Origin: Bacillota bacterium
GTDB lineage: Bacteria; Bacillota; Clostridia; Christensenellales; Aristaeellaceae
DNA: 8,075 bases
Reading direction: 5' to 3'
Assembly (NCBI GenBank): GCA_023409955.1
Contig: JAEYQQ010000093.1
Location: 1 to 8,075, forward strand
The translations under genes were made by a program, and so were the position numbers. How positions within the stretch are numbered: the first letter of the stretch is position 1; every line of letters starts with the position of its first letter. Below the pieces are notes generated by a model. The model was given only the letters and a program-made list of their open reading frames with translations, was not told the origin of the DNA and did not search any database. Shown here one piece after another: positions 1 to 6,696 of this stretch.

Positions 1-128
1 GTGGAGAGAAGCGCACTGATGGGATCGGCTGTCATGGCAGCGTTGGGATCGGTTGTGCCAGTGGCAGCATTTGTTTCGGCAATGGCAGTAGTAACGCCAA
101 ATGCCCAGTTAAAAATCGTATTCAGCAT
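1..128 (-). CDS. yajC: Probable YajC, Sec translocon accessory subunit (N-terminal part only)
   Basis: The minus strand opens an ATG frame at 128 that runs 42 codons without a stop and leaves the window at position 1. A purine-rich ribosome binding site (AAAGGGGG) sits 7 nt before the ATG, and a near-consensus promoter lies just upstream. The visible peptide starts MLNTIFNWAF, continues through an Ala/Thr-rich stretch, and ends DPISALLS, where a membrane segment would be expected to begin. YajC is a small single-pass membrane protein that associates with SecDF in the Sec translocase. In Firmicutes and many other bacteria it commonly lies directly downstream of tgt, as here. The identification rests mainly on that position and on the short N-terminus before an expected hydrophobic segment. 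The diagnostic part, the membrane helix followed by a basic RPQ-like motif, is outside the window. It could instead be another small membrane protein. Confidence 0.5.
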   Translation of the reverse strand, partial: MLNTIFNWAFGVTTAIAETNAATGTTDPNAAMTADPISALLS

Positions 129-162
129 TAGGGGTCCCCCTTTAACGTTTTATGTCTATGCG

Positions 163-191
163 ATTATAACAAGAAACAAGCTATAGTGCAA
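163..191 (-). promoter_or_regulatory. Sigma-A-type promoter for the yajC-like gene
   Basis: Reading the minus strand, a -35 box TTGCAC (191-186) is followed by a 17-nt spacer and a perfect -10 box TATAAT (168-163). The predicted transcription start is near 156, giving a leader of about 28 nt before the ATG at 128. This is the best-matching housekeeping promoter in the window. It implies that the yajC-like gene can be expressed independently of tgt, whose stop codon lies about 70 nt upstream of the -35 box. Confidence 0.8.
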
Positions 192-260
192 GGGATAAAT
201 CATGGGGCTGCAAAAGAATTCGGGAAACTTTCATAAATATTCGGTAGGGGATACGATGGA

Positions 261-1388
261 TTAGAAATTTTTGCTGGTGTCGTAGTTTGCAAAGAATTCT
301 TTTTTGAAATCCAGCAGCCTATCCTCCTTGATCGCTTCCCGGACCTGCTCCATAAGCCTTGTCAAAAAGCGCAAGTTATGAATGGAGGCAAGCTGGGCCC
401 CCAGGATCTCCTGGGCTTTGAACAGGTGGCGGATGTAGGCCCTTGAAAAATTGCGGCAGGTATAGCAGTCGCAGCCTTCCTCCAGCGGCGAGAAATCGCG
501 CGCGCAGTCGGCATTTCGCACCACCAGGCGGCCACGGCCGGTCAAAATGGTGCCGTTTCTGGCTACCCGGGTGGCAAGAACACAGTCGAACATGTCCACG
601 CCGCGCAAAACGCCTTCCACTAGGCAGTCAGGGGATCCCACGCCCATCAGGTAACGGGGTTTGTGTACCGGCATATGTGGCATGATCTCTTCCAGCATAT
701 CATACATAATCGGCTTGGGCTCGCCCACTGACAGGCCGCCGATGCCGTAACCTACAAAATCCATGTCTGTAAGAACCTTTGCGCTTTCCACCCGAAGATC
801 TTTATAAAATGCGCCTTGTACAATGCCAAACAGCGCCTGGTCTGCCCGGGTATGGGCGGCCTGACAGCGCTTGGCCCAGCGATGGGTGCGGTCCATGTTG
901 ACTTTCGCCGTGTCATAGTCGCAGGGGTAGGGGGAGCATACGTCAAAGGCCATGGCGATATCTGCCCCTAGGTCCTGCTGAATCTGCATGGACACTTCTG
1001 GGGAGATAAAACGGCGGCTGCCGTCGATGTGGCTTTGGAAGGTAACGCCTTCCTCTTTGATTTTACGTATTCCGGAAAGCGAAAACACCTGAAATCCGCC
1101 GCTGTCGGTAAGTACCGGCTTTTTCCAGTTCATAAAGCGGTGCAGGCCGCCGGCTTCCTTTACCAGATCCTCGCCGGGGCGAAGGTGCAAATGGTAGGTA
1201 TTGCTGAGTATGATCTGTGCGCCGATTTCCTCCAGGTCTTTGGGCATCACGGCCTTTACGGTGGCTATGGTGCCTACCGGCATGTAGACCGGGGTTTGAA
1301 TATCACCATGGGGGGTATGCAAAACGCCAAGCCTTGCGCCAGATTGCTTGCAGGTTTTAATCAGCTCAAATTGAATAGGATTGCTCAT
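261..1388 (-). CDS. tgt: tRNA-guanine(34) transglycosylase (Tgt)
   Basis: This 375-residue protein exchanges the wobble guanine of GUN-anticodon tRNAs (Tyr, His, Asn, Asp) for a queuosine precursor base, preQ1 in most bacteria. It is full length for the family. The catalytic Asp95 lies in DSGGFQ (95-100). Base-pocket residues Asp149 and Cys151 lie in FDVCSP, GIVQGA is at 188-193 and GIGGLSVGE at 215-223. The likely nucleophile is Asp268 in MFDCVLATR. The zinc site is Cys306, Cys308, Cys311 and His337. Spacings agree with the Zymomonas enzyme as I remember it (Asp102, Asp156, Cys158, Asp280, Cys318/320/323, His349). The start is chosen because AAAGGAG lies 6 nt before the ATG. That ATG overlaps the stop of the upstream pseudouridine synthase gene as ATGA, indicating translational coupling. 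One oddity is Val150, where FDEC is the usual bacterial pattern. No queA lies beside it. Confidence 0.97.
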   Translation of the reverse strand: MSNPIQFELIKTCKQSGARLGVLHTPHGDIQTPVYMPVGTIATVKAVMPKDLEEIGAQIILSNTYHLHLRPGEDLVKEAGGLHRFMNWKKPVLTDSGGFQVFSLSGIRKIKEEGVTFQSHIDGSRRFISPEVSMQIQQDLGADIAMAFDVCSPYPCDYDTAKVNMDRTHRWAKRCQAAHTRADQALFGIVQGAFYKDLRVESAKVLTDMDFVGYGIGGLSVGEPKPIMYDMLEEIMPHMPVHKPRYLMGVGSPDCLVEGVLRGVDMFDCVLATRVARNGTILTGRGRLVVRNADCARDFSPLEEGCDCYTCRNFSRAYIRHLFKAQEILGAQLASIHNLRFLTRLMEQVREAIKEDRLLDFKKEFFANYDTSKNF

Positions 1389-2095
1389 TCCATGCTCCTT
1401 TGCGTGTTGGGGTCGGCAGACAAAAAGCGGGTAATATCACCGGCATAGCGGTCCCAGGGTTCGCCGGACGGGGGGCTTGTAAAGGTCATTTCTTTTCCCA
1501 GTGTGGGGTGGGTGAGGGTCAGCTTTGCTCCCCATAAAGCGATTTGCTTACCGGGTATGCCATGACCGTACCTTGCATCATACAAAAGGGGATGGCCGAA
1601 TGCTGAAAACTGCACACGAATCTGATGCGCACGGCCTGTCTGAAGCCTGATGATACATAAGGATGCTTCCGGTGTGCTGACCAGGCAGTCAAAGTGCAAT
1701 ATGGCCAGCTGGCTGTGAGGGGTCCCCTCTTCCACGACAAAGACCATGTTCCTTGCTTCATCCTTGATCAGATGGTGGCGAAGGGTTCCGCTTTGGGGCA
1801 GGCTTCCTTCCACCACAGCCAGGTACTCACGGCCCATTTCATGGGTAGATACCTGCTTGGACAGCCGAGCTGCGGCTTTGGATGTGCGTGCCAGACATAT
1901 AAGCCCCCCCACAGGCCTGTCCATGCGGTGGACAAGGCCCAGGTACACATCGCCGGGCTTTTGGTATTTTTCCTTGATATAAGCCTTCATGCGGGATAAG
2001 AGGTCATCATCCCCGGTGGCATCGGCCTGAGTCAAAAGGTTTGGCGGCTTCACGACCACCAGCAGATGATTATCCTCGTAGACCACATTACCCAT
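1385..2095 (-). CDS. RluA-family RNA pseudouridine synthase
   Basis: This 236-residue protein isomerises uridine to pseudouridine in RNA. The exact target (rRNA or tRNA position) cannot be read from sequence. The RluA catalytic motif is HRMDRPVGGL (57-66), with Asp60 as the catalytic aspartate. The second family signature is TGRAHQIRVQF (153-163), followed by GHPLLYD (167-173). The N-terminus begins directly with the YEDNHLLVVVKPP strand typical of catalytic domains, so no S4 RNA-binding domain is present. The start is the ATG at 2095. It is preceded by a modest GGTGG site, the protein begins exactly where the family domain begins, and the frame overlaps the methyltransferase stop by 8 nt. 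An ATG further upstream (2197) would add 34 residues with no family resemblance, lying inside the methyltransferase gene. The gene is coupled downstream to tgt by an ATGA overlap. Confidence 0.93.
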   Translation of the reverse strand: MGNVVYEDNHLLVVVKPPNLLTQADATGDDDLLSRMKAYIKEKYQKPGDVYLGLVHRMDRPVGGLICLARTSKAAARLSKQVSTHEMGREYLAVVEGSLPQSGTLRHHLIKDEARNMVFVVEEGTPHSQLAILHFDCLVSTPEASLCIIRLQTGRAHQIRVQFSAFGHPLLYDARYGHGIPGKQIALWGAKLTLTHPTLGKEMTFTSPPSGEPWDRYAGDITRFLSADPNTQRSME

Positions 2096-2960
2096 GGCTT
2101 TGCCACCGCCCGCTGGCACCGCAAGGCAGAATACCGCCGGTTTGAACAGGCAGGCACAGCTCCTGGGCGTCAATGGTGCCATCATATCGCGAGCCAACGC
2201 ATAGTCTCAGGATGTTGGATAGTACGCTGGCTTGAAAACCGGTGGTATAGCTATTGATCAGAAAGAAAAGCGGCGTATCGGAAAGCGCCTGGGCACAGGT
2301 GTCACACAGGCCATACAACTCATCCTCCAGCTTCCAGACTTCGCCGTTGGGCCCCCTGCCATAGCTGGGCGGGTCCATCAAAATGCCGTCATACCGGCTG
2401 CCGCGACGAATCTCCCGGCGGACGAATGCCAAAGCATCCTCTACGATCCACCGGCAGCTGGTGTCCGGCAGCTTGGAAAGCTCGCGGTTTTCCTTGGCCC
2501 AGGTGACCATGCCTTTGGCAGCATCCACATGGGTGACTTGTGCGCCGGCGTTTGCACAGGCCAGGGTTGCCCCGCCGGTATAGCCGAATAAATTCAGTAT
2601 ACGGGGTGATTGTCCTTGGGCGGCCCTTGCTTTGCATAAATCGGCCATCCATACCCAGTTGGCGGCCTGCTCGGGGAAAAGACCCGTATGCTTAAAACCT
2701 GTTGGGCGGACATAGAACTGCAGTTCACCATGGGTTATGACCCAACGGTCAGGGAGCTTATTCAAAAACTCCCACTGACCGCCGCCCTTTTCGCTGCGGT
2801 GGTAATGAGCCTGGGCTTTTTGCCAAAGGGCAGGATTCGATTTGGGCCAGATCACCTGGGGATCGGGGCGGCGCAGGAGGAAATCCCCCCAGCGCTCGAG
2901 TTTTTCCCCGTCTCCGGTGTCAAGGACTTGGTAATCATTCCAGGTATCGGCTAGGAACAT
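2088..2960 (-). CDS. Class I SAM-dependent methyltransferase, COG1092/RlmI-RlmK-like
   Basis: This 290-residue protein is likely an RNA methyltransferase of the COG1092 type; the substrate is unknown. The SAM-binding Rossmann fold is visible. Motif I is NLFGYTGG (123-130), the acidic strand-2 end is VDAAKG (145-150), the EDA segment is at 174-176, and the catalytic motif IV is MDPPSYGRG (195-203). A conserved family segment, TGLFPEQAANW, precedes the fold at 92-102, and the protein closes with LPCGASGRW. RlmI-type proteins add an N-terminal PUA domain, which is absent here, so this is the shorter form. The start at 2960 has AAAGGAG 6 nt upstream. A frame extension to 3056 would read through inverted repeats and is unlikely to be coding. 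It follows ileS by 125 nt and overlaps the pseudouridine synthase gene by 8 nt. Confidence 0.9.
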   Translation of the reverse strand: MFLADTWNDYQVLDTGDGEKLERWGDFLLRRPDPQVIWPKSNPALWQKAQAHYHRSEKGGGQWEFLNKLPDRWVITHGELQFYVRPTGFKHTGLFPEQAANWVWMADLCKARAAQGQSPRILNLFGYTGGATLACANAGAQVTHVDAAKGMVTWAKENRELSKLPDTSCRWIVEDALAFVRREIRRGSRYDGILMDPPSYGRGPNGEVWKLEDELYGLCDTCAQALSDTPLFFLINSYTTGFQASVLSNILRLCVGSRYDGTIDAQELCLPVQTGGILPCGASGRWQSHG

Positions 2961-2967
2961 GTATTTC

Positions 2968-3036
2968 TCCTTTATACTATGGAAAAGGATTTCATGCTCT
3001 CGGGCATGACCAAAGGGCTTTCCAATATCCCTTTGG
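2968..3036 (-). promoter_or_regulatory. Structured leader of the methyltransferase gene (tandem inverted repeats)
   Basis: On the minus strand, CCAAAGGG (3036-3029) and CCCTTTGG (3017-3010) form a perfect 8-bp stem. An overlapping alternative, TTTCCAA with TTGGAAA, gives a 7-bp stem that cannot coexist with it. A 6-bp hairpin follows, TCATGC/GCATGA with a CCGAGA loop (3009-2992). Finally TCCTTT (2989-2984) can pair with AAAGGA (2973-2968), covering the ribosome binding site of the methyltransferase gene. No uridine run follows the stems, so these do not look like a standard intrinsic terminator. A role in mRNA processing or translation control is inference only. Confidence 0.35.
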
Positions 3037-3085
3037 AAATACGTGAAAGCTGACAAGAATCAAGGAGGGAGGCTACAAGCCTTGT

Positions 3086-6000
3086 TTAGGCCCGGCGCAC
3101 GGACAGCATCGCCGTTTCGCCATTGATATCCCATTCCTTGGAAGAGGCGTCAGTTGGAGCGTCACCGGCGGTAAGGCTTAATGCCAGTACGCCCTTTTCG
3201 ATCATGTCACGGCCTGTTTCGATGGCCTTTGCCAGCTTTTCACCGGCCTGATAGGTGACATGGATACGGTCGGTAACATCATAGTCGGCTTCCTTGCGCA
3301 TGGTCTGCAGTTTGCTGATGACTTCGCGCACAAAACCTTCCTGTACAAGCTCAGGGGTCAAGTTGGTATCCAATACCACGGTGACGTCATGATCCGTCAT
3401 GGCCATGAAGCCAGGCTTTTGCATGGGCTCGGTAAGAACATCATCCTTATCCAGCACCACCTGGGTATCATCCAAAGTAAAGGTGATGTGCTCACCCCGA
3501 GCAAAGGCATCCACCACATCGTTGCCATCCATTGTTAGAAGGTGCTGGCCGATTTTGCCCAGCAGCTTGCCGTAGCGGGGGCCCAAGGTCCGCATCTGCG
3601 GCTTGAGCCGATAGCTGGTAAAGGCCCTGGCATCCTCAGTGAAGATCACCTGCTTTACATTCAGCTCATCTTCCGCCAGGTCGGCATACGCACCAGAGAA
3701 AGCAGCGCCTTTGACATACAACGCTTTCACCGGCTGGCGCACCTTCATGGAGGCGGTATTGCGGCAGGCACGGCCCAGTTGCACTACATCAATGAGGGCG
3801 GACATCTGCTTTTCCATATCCGGGTCGATGCAGGCAGCATCAAATGCAGGGAAATCGGTCAGATGCACGCTGATGGGGGCGGAATCATCCACACTGCGAA
3901 CAAGGTTTTGGTACATGTTCTCCGCCATATAGGGCACGAAGGGCGCAATCAGGCGGGAGAGAGTCTCCAGCACGGTATACAGGGTGATGAAGGCGGCTTC
4001 CTTGTCGCCGGCCATTCCCTTGCCCCAGAAGCGTTCGCGACTGCGGCGCACGTACCAGTTGCTCAGTTCATCCACAAATTCGGCGATGGCCCTGGCTGGC
4101 TCGGTGATGTGGTAGTTGTCCAGCTCGGTGCTGACAAAGCGGATAAGGGTATGCAGGCGGCTGAGCACCCATTTATCCATTAAAGACAGCTCGGCCTTGG
4201 AAAGCGGATGCTCCTTGGGGTCGAAGTTGTCGATGTTGGCATAGAGAACAAAGAAGGCATAGGTGTTTTGCAGCGTACCCATAAACTTGCGCTGGCATTC
4301 GGATACGGCTTCGGCATAGAAGCGGCTGGGCAGCCAGGGAGCGCCGCCGGTGTAGAAATACCAGCGTACGGCGTCTGCACCCTGTACGTTCAGAACAGTC
4401 CAAGGATCTACCACGTTGCCTTTGTGCTTGGACATTTTGATGCCATCTTTATCCTGCACATGGCCCATAACAACGCAGTTTTCAAAGGGAGACTTGCCAA
4501 AGAGCAGCGTGCTGATGGCCAGCAGTGTATAAAACCAGCCGCGGGTCTGGTCGATGGCTTCAGAAATATAAGCTGCAGGGAAGTTTTCTTCAAACTTTTC
4601 CTTATTTTCAAAGGGATAATGCCATTGGGCAAAGGGCATGGAGCCAGAATCATACCAGCAGTCGATGACCTCCTTGACCCTATGCATCTCTTTGCCGCAT
4701 TGGGGACACTTCAAAACGATCTGATCGATGAAGGGACGGTGCAGTTCCACATCCTCAAAGGGGGTGACAGCCATCTCTTTCAGTTCTTGCTTGGAGCCTA
4801 CCACATGCATATGACCGTCTTCACACAGCCAGATGGGCAGGGGGGTGCCCCAGTAGCGTTCCCGGGAAAGGCCCCAGTCCACCACGTTTTCCAGGAAGTT
4901 GCCCATACGGCCTTCCTTGATGTTTTCAGGCAGCCAGTTGACGCTGCGATTGCTGCTCAGCAGCTCATCCTTCAGGGCGGTCATACGAATAAACCAGGTA
5001 GCCCGGGCATAGTACAGAAGTGGTGTATCGCACCGCCAGCAGAAGGGGTAATTGTGGGTGTAGGCGGCTGTTTTAAACAGCAGGCCCCGCTGCTTAAGGT
5101 CGGCTAGGATGGCAGGGTCAGCCTGCTTGACAAACACGCCTGCCCAGGGGGTTTCTGCCACAAATTTGCCTTGGGTGTCTACCAGCTGCACAAAAGGAAG
5201 CCCATTTTCGCGGCCTACCCTGGCGTCATCTTCACCAAAGGCCGGGGCGATATGCACGATACCGGTACCGTCAGTCAATGTGACATAGCTGTCGCAGACC
5301 ACGTACCAGGCTTTTTCCTTGGGGTTTGCATAATTGAACAAAGGCTCGTACTCCAGGCCTTTGAGGTCTGCACCGGGGAAGGTGCTCAGAACCTTGGCCG
5401 CCGCTGCGTCTTCCTCGCAGAACACGGAGGAGATCAGCGCTTTGGCCATGATGTATACATGGTCCTGTATTTCAACGCGGCAGTATTCTTCCTTGGCATT
5501 AACGCAAAGGGCCACGTTGCTGGGCAGCGTCCAGGGGGTGGTGGTCCAAGCCAGCAGGAAGGTATCCTTCTCACCCTTCACAGGAAAGCGTACAAAGGCG
5601 CTCTGGTCGCTAACCTCTTTATAACCCTGGGCCACTTCATGGCTAGATAATGCTGTACCGCAGCGGGGGCAGTAGGGCACTACCTTATGACCTTTATAGA
5701 GCAGGTCACGCTTGGCGATCTCTTTAAGGCTCCACCAAATGGACTCGATATAGTTGTCTTCATAGGTGATATAGGGATGTTCCATATCTACCCAGAAGCC
5801 GACGCGTTCGGACATCTCCTGCCATTCATTCAGGTACTTCCATACGCTTTTTTTGCATTCGGCGATAAAAGGCTCAATGCCGTAAGCCTCGATTTGCGGC
5901 TTGCCATCAAGACCCAGATGCTTTTCCACTTCCAACTCTACTGGCAAACCATGGGTGTCCCAACCGGCTTTGCGCAGCACTCGCTTGCCCTTCATGGTTT

Positions 6001-6217
6001 GATAACGAGGGATCAGATCCTTGATGGACCGGGTAAGCACATGGCCGATATGGGGCTTGCCGTTGGCTGTTGGCGGGCCGTCGAAAAAGGTAAAGGTTTC
6101 AGCAGCGTCATCCCTATGATGAAAGCTCTTTTGAATGACATCATTGTCTTTCCAAAAGGCAGCCGTCTCCCTTTCTCTGGCCTCAAAGTTCATGTCGGTG
6201 GGTACTTTCTGATACAT
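3086..6217 (-). CDS. ileS: Isoleucyl-tRNA synthetase, type 2 (eukaryote-like)
   Basis: This 1043-residue class I synthetase charges tRNA-Ile in the cytoplasm. The ATP-binding HIGH motif is at 56-59, within DGPPTANGKPHIGH. The second signature is KMSKHKGN at 594-601. The inserted editing domain shows TTTPWTLPSN (225-234) and GTGIVHIAPAFGEDD (317-331), so hydrolytic removal of mischarged valine should be intact. Cysteine pairs are seen at 183/186, 393/396 and 504/507. The anticodon-binding helices follow, around DKWVLSRL (681-688) and SNWYVRRSRERFW (719-731). The length, PPTANGKPHIGH and KMSKHKGN point to the IleRS2 group rather than the roughly 930-residue IleRS1 group with KMSKS. The start at 6217 has GGGAGG 6 nt upstream. 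The frame stays open to 6451, but that stretch is the T-box leader and terminator, not protein. Expression should be governed by that T-box. Confidence 0.97.
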   Translation of the reverse strand: MYQKVPTDMNFEARERETAAFWKDNDVIQKSFHHRDDAAETFTFFDGPPTANGKPHIGHVLTRSIKDLIPRYQTMKGKRVLRKAGWDTHGLPVELEVEKHLGLDGKPQIEAYGIEPFIAECKKSVWKYLNEWQEMSERVGFWVDMEHPYITYEDNYIESIWWSLKEIAKRDLLYKGHKVVPYCPRCGTALSSHEVAQGYKEVSDQSAFVRFPVKGEKDTFLLAWTTTPWTLPSNVALCVNAKEEYCRVEIQDHVYIMAKALISSVFCEEDAAAAKVLSTFPGADLKGLEYEPLFNYANPKEKAWYVVCDSYVTLTDGTGIVHIAPAFGEDDARVGRENGLPFVQLVDTQGKFVAETPWAGVFVKQADPAILADLKQRGLLFKTAAYTHNYPFCWRCDTPLLYYARATWFIRMTALKDELLSSNRSVNWLPENIKEGRMGNFLENVVDWGLSRERYWGTPLPIWLCEDGHMHVVGSKQELKEMAVTPFEDVELHRPFIDQIVLKCPQCGKEMHRVKEVIDCWYDSGSMPFAQWHYPFENKEKFEENFPAAYISEAIDQTRGWFYTLLAISTLLFGKSPFENCVVMGHVQDKDGIKMSKHKGNVVDPWTVLNVQGADAVRWYFYTGGAPWLPSRFYAEAVSECQRKFMGTLQNTYAFFVLYANIDNFDPKEHPLSKAELSLMDKWVLSRLHTLIRFVSTELDNYHITEPARAIAEFVDELSNWYVRRSRERFWGKGMAGDKEAAFITLYTVLETLSRLIAPFVPYMAENMYQNLVRSVDDSAPISVHLTDFPAFDAACIDPDMEKQMSALIDVVQLGRACRNTASMKVRQPVKALYVKGAAFSGAYADLAEDELNVKQVIFTEDARAFTSYRLKPQMRTLGPRYGKLLGKIGQHLLTMDGNDVVDAFARGEHITFTLDDTQVVLDKDDVLTEPMQKPGFMAMTDHDVTVVLDTNLTPELVQEGFVREVISKLQTMRKEADYDVTDRIHVTYQAGEKLAKAIETGRDMIEKGVLALSLTAGDAPTDASSKEWDINGETAMLSVRRA

Positions 6218-6248
6218 AATAAACCTCCCGTGTCCATTATCGCTAATG

Positions 6249-6287
6249 CAAAAAATAAGAAAACCGCCCCAAGTTTTCTTGGGACGG
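6249..6287 (-). terminator. Intrinsic terminator of the ileS T-box leader
   Basis: Reading the minus strand, CCGTCCCAAG (6287-6278), an AAAA loop (6277-6274) and CTTGGGGCGG (6273-6264) form a 10-bp stem with one G-U pair. It is followed by TTTTCTTATTTTTT. The 5' arm is shared with the antiterminator, so this is the regulated attenuator, not an end-of-gene terminator. It ends about 30 nt before the ileS start codon. Confidence 0.92.
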
Positions 6288-6510
6288 ATTACTCCGCGGT
6301 ACCACCCAGATTGGCAGCCTAAGCTGCCCACCTTATGCAAACCGGTATGTTTGCAGCCCTGTAACGGGAGCAACCCGCCCGTGCCTTGGGATACCCTTCG
6401 GCCCGGAGACTCCGGGGTGATCTGATATGGCGTTCCTTGCCGGCCTTTCACCTGTGCCGGCTCGCTGAAAAGGGTGCGGCCATACCCATCCCCATCATGG
6501 TCATATACTT
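6249..6510 (-). promoter_or_regulatory. T-box riboswitch (tRNA-Ile sensing) in the ileS leader
   Basis: The hallmark T-box sequence GGGTGGTACCGCG lies at 6307-6295. Its UGGU bulge (6304-6301) can pair with the ACCA end of uncharged tRNA-Ile. Upstream, Stem I can be drawn with GCCGG/CCGGC (6461-6457, 6443-6439) enclosing a GGTG box (6452-6449), then TATGGC/GCCATA (6484-6479, 6431-6426) and GGGG/CCCC (6493-6490, 6417-6414). The internal loop between the last two helices contains TCAGATCA, giving an AUC isoleucine specifier at 6421-6419; another AUC occurs at 6426-6424. GGCAGC-TTAG-GCTGCC (6328-6313) fits Stem III. An antiterminator can form from GCGGA with TCCGT plus GGG with CCC, competing with the terminator at 6264-6287. 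Known mechanism: uncharged tRNA-Ile stabilises the antiterminator and allows ileS transcription. Confidence 0.94.
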
Positions 6511-6516
6511 CATACT

Positions 6517-6544
6517 ATTATATCCAATGCCGGGAAAAAGTAAA
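6517..6544 (-). promoter_or_regulatory. Promoter of the ileS T-box transcript
   Basis: On the minus strand, a perfect -10 box TATAAT (6522-6517) lies 16 nt after TTTACT (6544-6539), which matches the -35 consensus at four of six positions. Transcription would start near 6510, just before the first strand of T-box Stem I, which is where T-box transcripts normally begin. The 479-nt interval between the ileS and transporter start codons is fully used by this promoter, the T-box and the diverging transporter promoter. Confidence 0.75.
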
Positions 6545-6654
6545 GTGTTTTGCAGGAAAACAATCTTTTTCGCTATCCATGGTGTATTTGAAAAAGGGAA
6601 GTGCTGATTAGCCATATGTTTTGCATAAAAAGAGGCTTCTTGCTGGCGAAAATG

Positions 6655-6663
6655 TGGTATACT
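6655..6663 (+). promoter_or_regulatory. Extended -10 promoter of the CDF transporter gene
   Basis: TGGTATACT at 6655-6663 combines the TGn extension with a TATACT -10 box. The -35 region (about 6635-6641, GCTTCTT) is a poor match, which is common for extended -10 promoters. The start of transcription would be near 6670, leaving a leader of about 27 nt with the ribosome binding site. It diverges from the ileS promoter, with the two -10 boxes about 135 nt apart. Confidence 0.5.
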
Positions 6664-6696
6664 ACGCTTTATACAATGCCGGCAGGAGGGGACGCA

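Noticed and set aside
1..186. Plus-strand 61-codon open frame at the left edge
   Set aside because: It is antisense to the yajC-like gene, which has a strong promoter and ribosome binding site on the minus strand; this frame also overlaps that promoter.
129..260. Terminator after tgt
   Set aside because: No stable stem with a following T run is visible; only the yajC promoter is supported in this gap.
2096..2197. Longer start for the pseudouridine synthase
   Set aside because: The extra 34 residues lie within the methyltransferase gene in another frame and do not resemble the family; homologous sequence begins at MGNVVYED.
2961..3056. Longer start for the methyltransferase
   Set aside because: The extension reads through inverted repeats, whereas the ATG at 2960 has an ideal AAAGGAG site 6 nt upstream.
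3542..5107. Long plus-strand open frames antisense to ileS (213 and 299 codons)
   Set aside because: They mirror the codon structure of ileS, have no family resemblance or convincing ribosome binding sites, and ileS is certain.
5687..6322. Plus-strand open frame of 211 codons antisense to the ileS 5' end and leader
   Set aside because: It runs through the terminator hairpin and T-box, and its sequence is the reverse shadow of ileS and its leader.
6218..6451. Possible 78-residue N-terminal extension of IleRS to an upstream ATG
   Set aside because: The stretch is the T-box and terminator hairpin, the family protein begins at the ATG at 6217, and that ATG has its own GGGAGG ribosome binding site.
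6386..6607. Plus-strand open frame of 73 codons between ileS and the transporter gene
   Set aside because: It lies over the T-box Stem I and the ileS promoter and shows no ribosome binding site or protein-like pattern.
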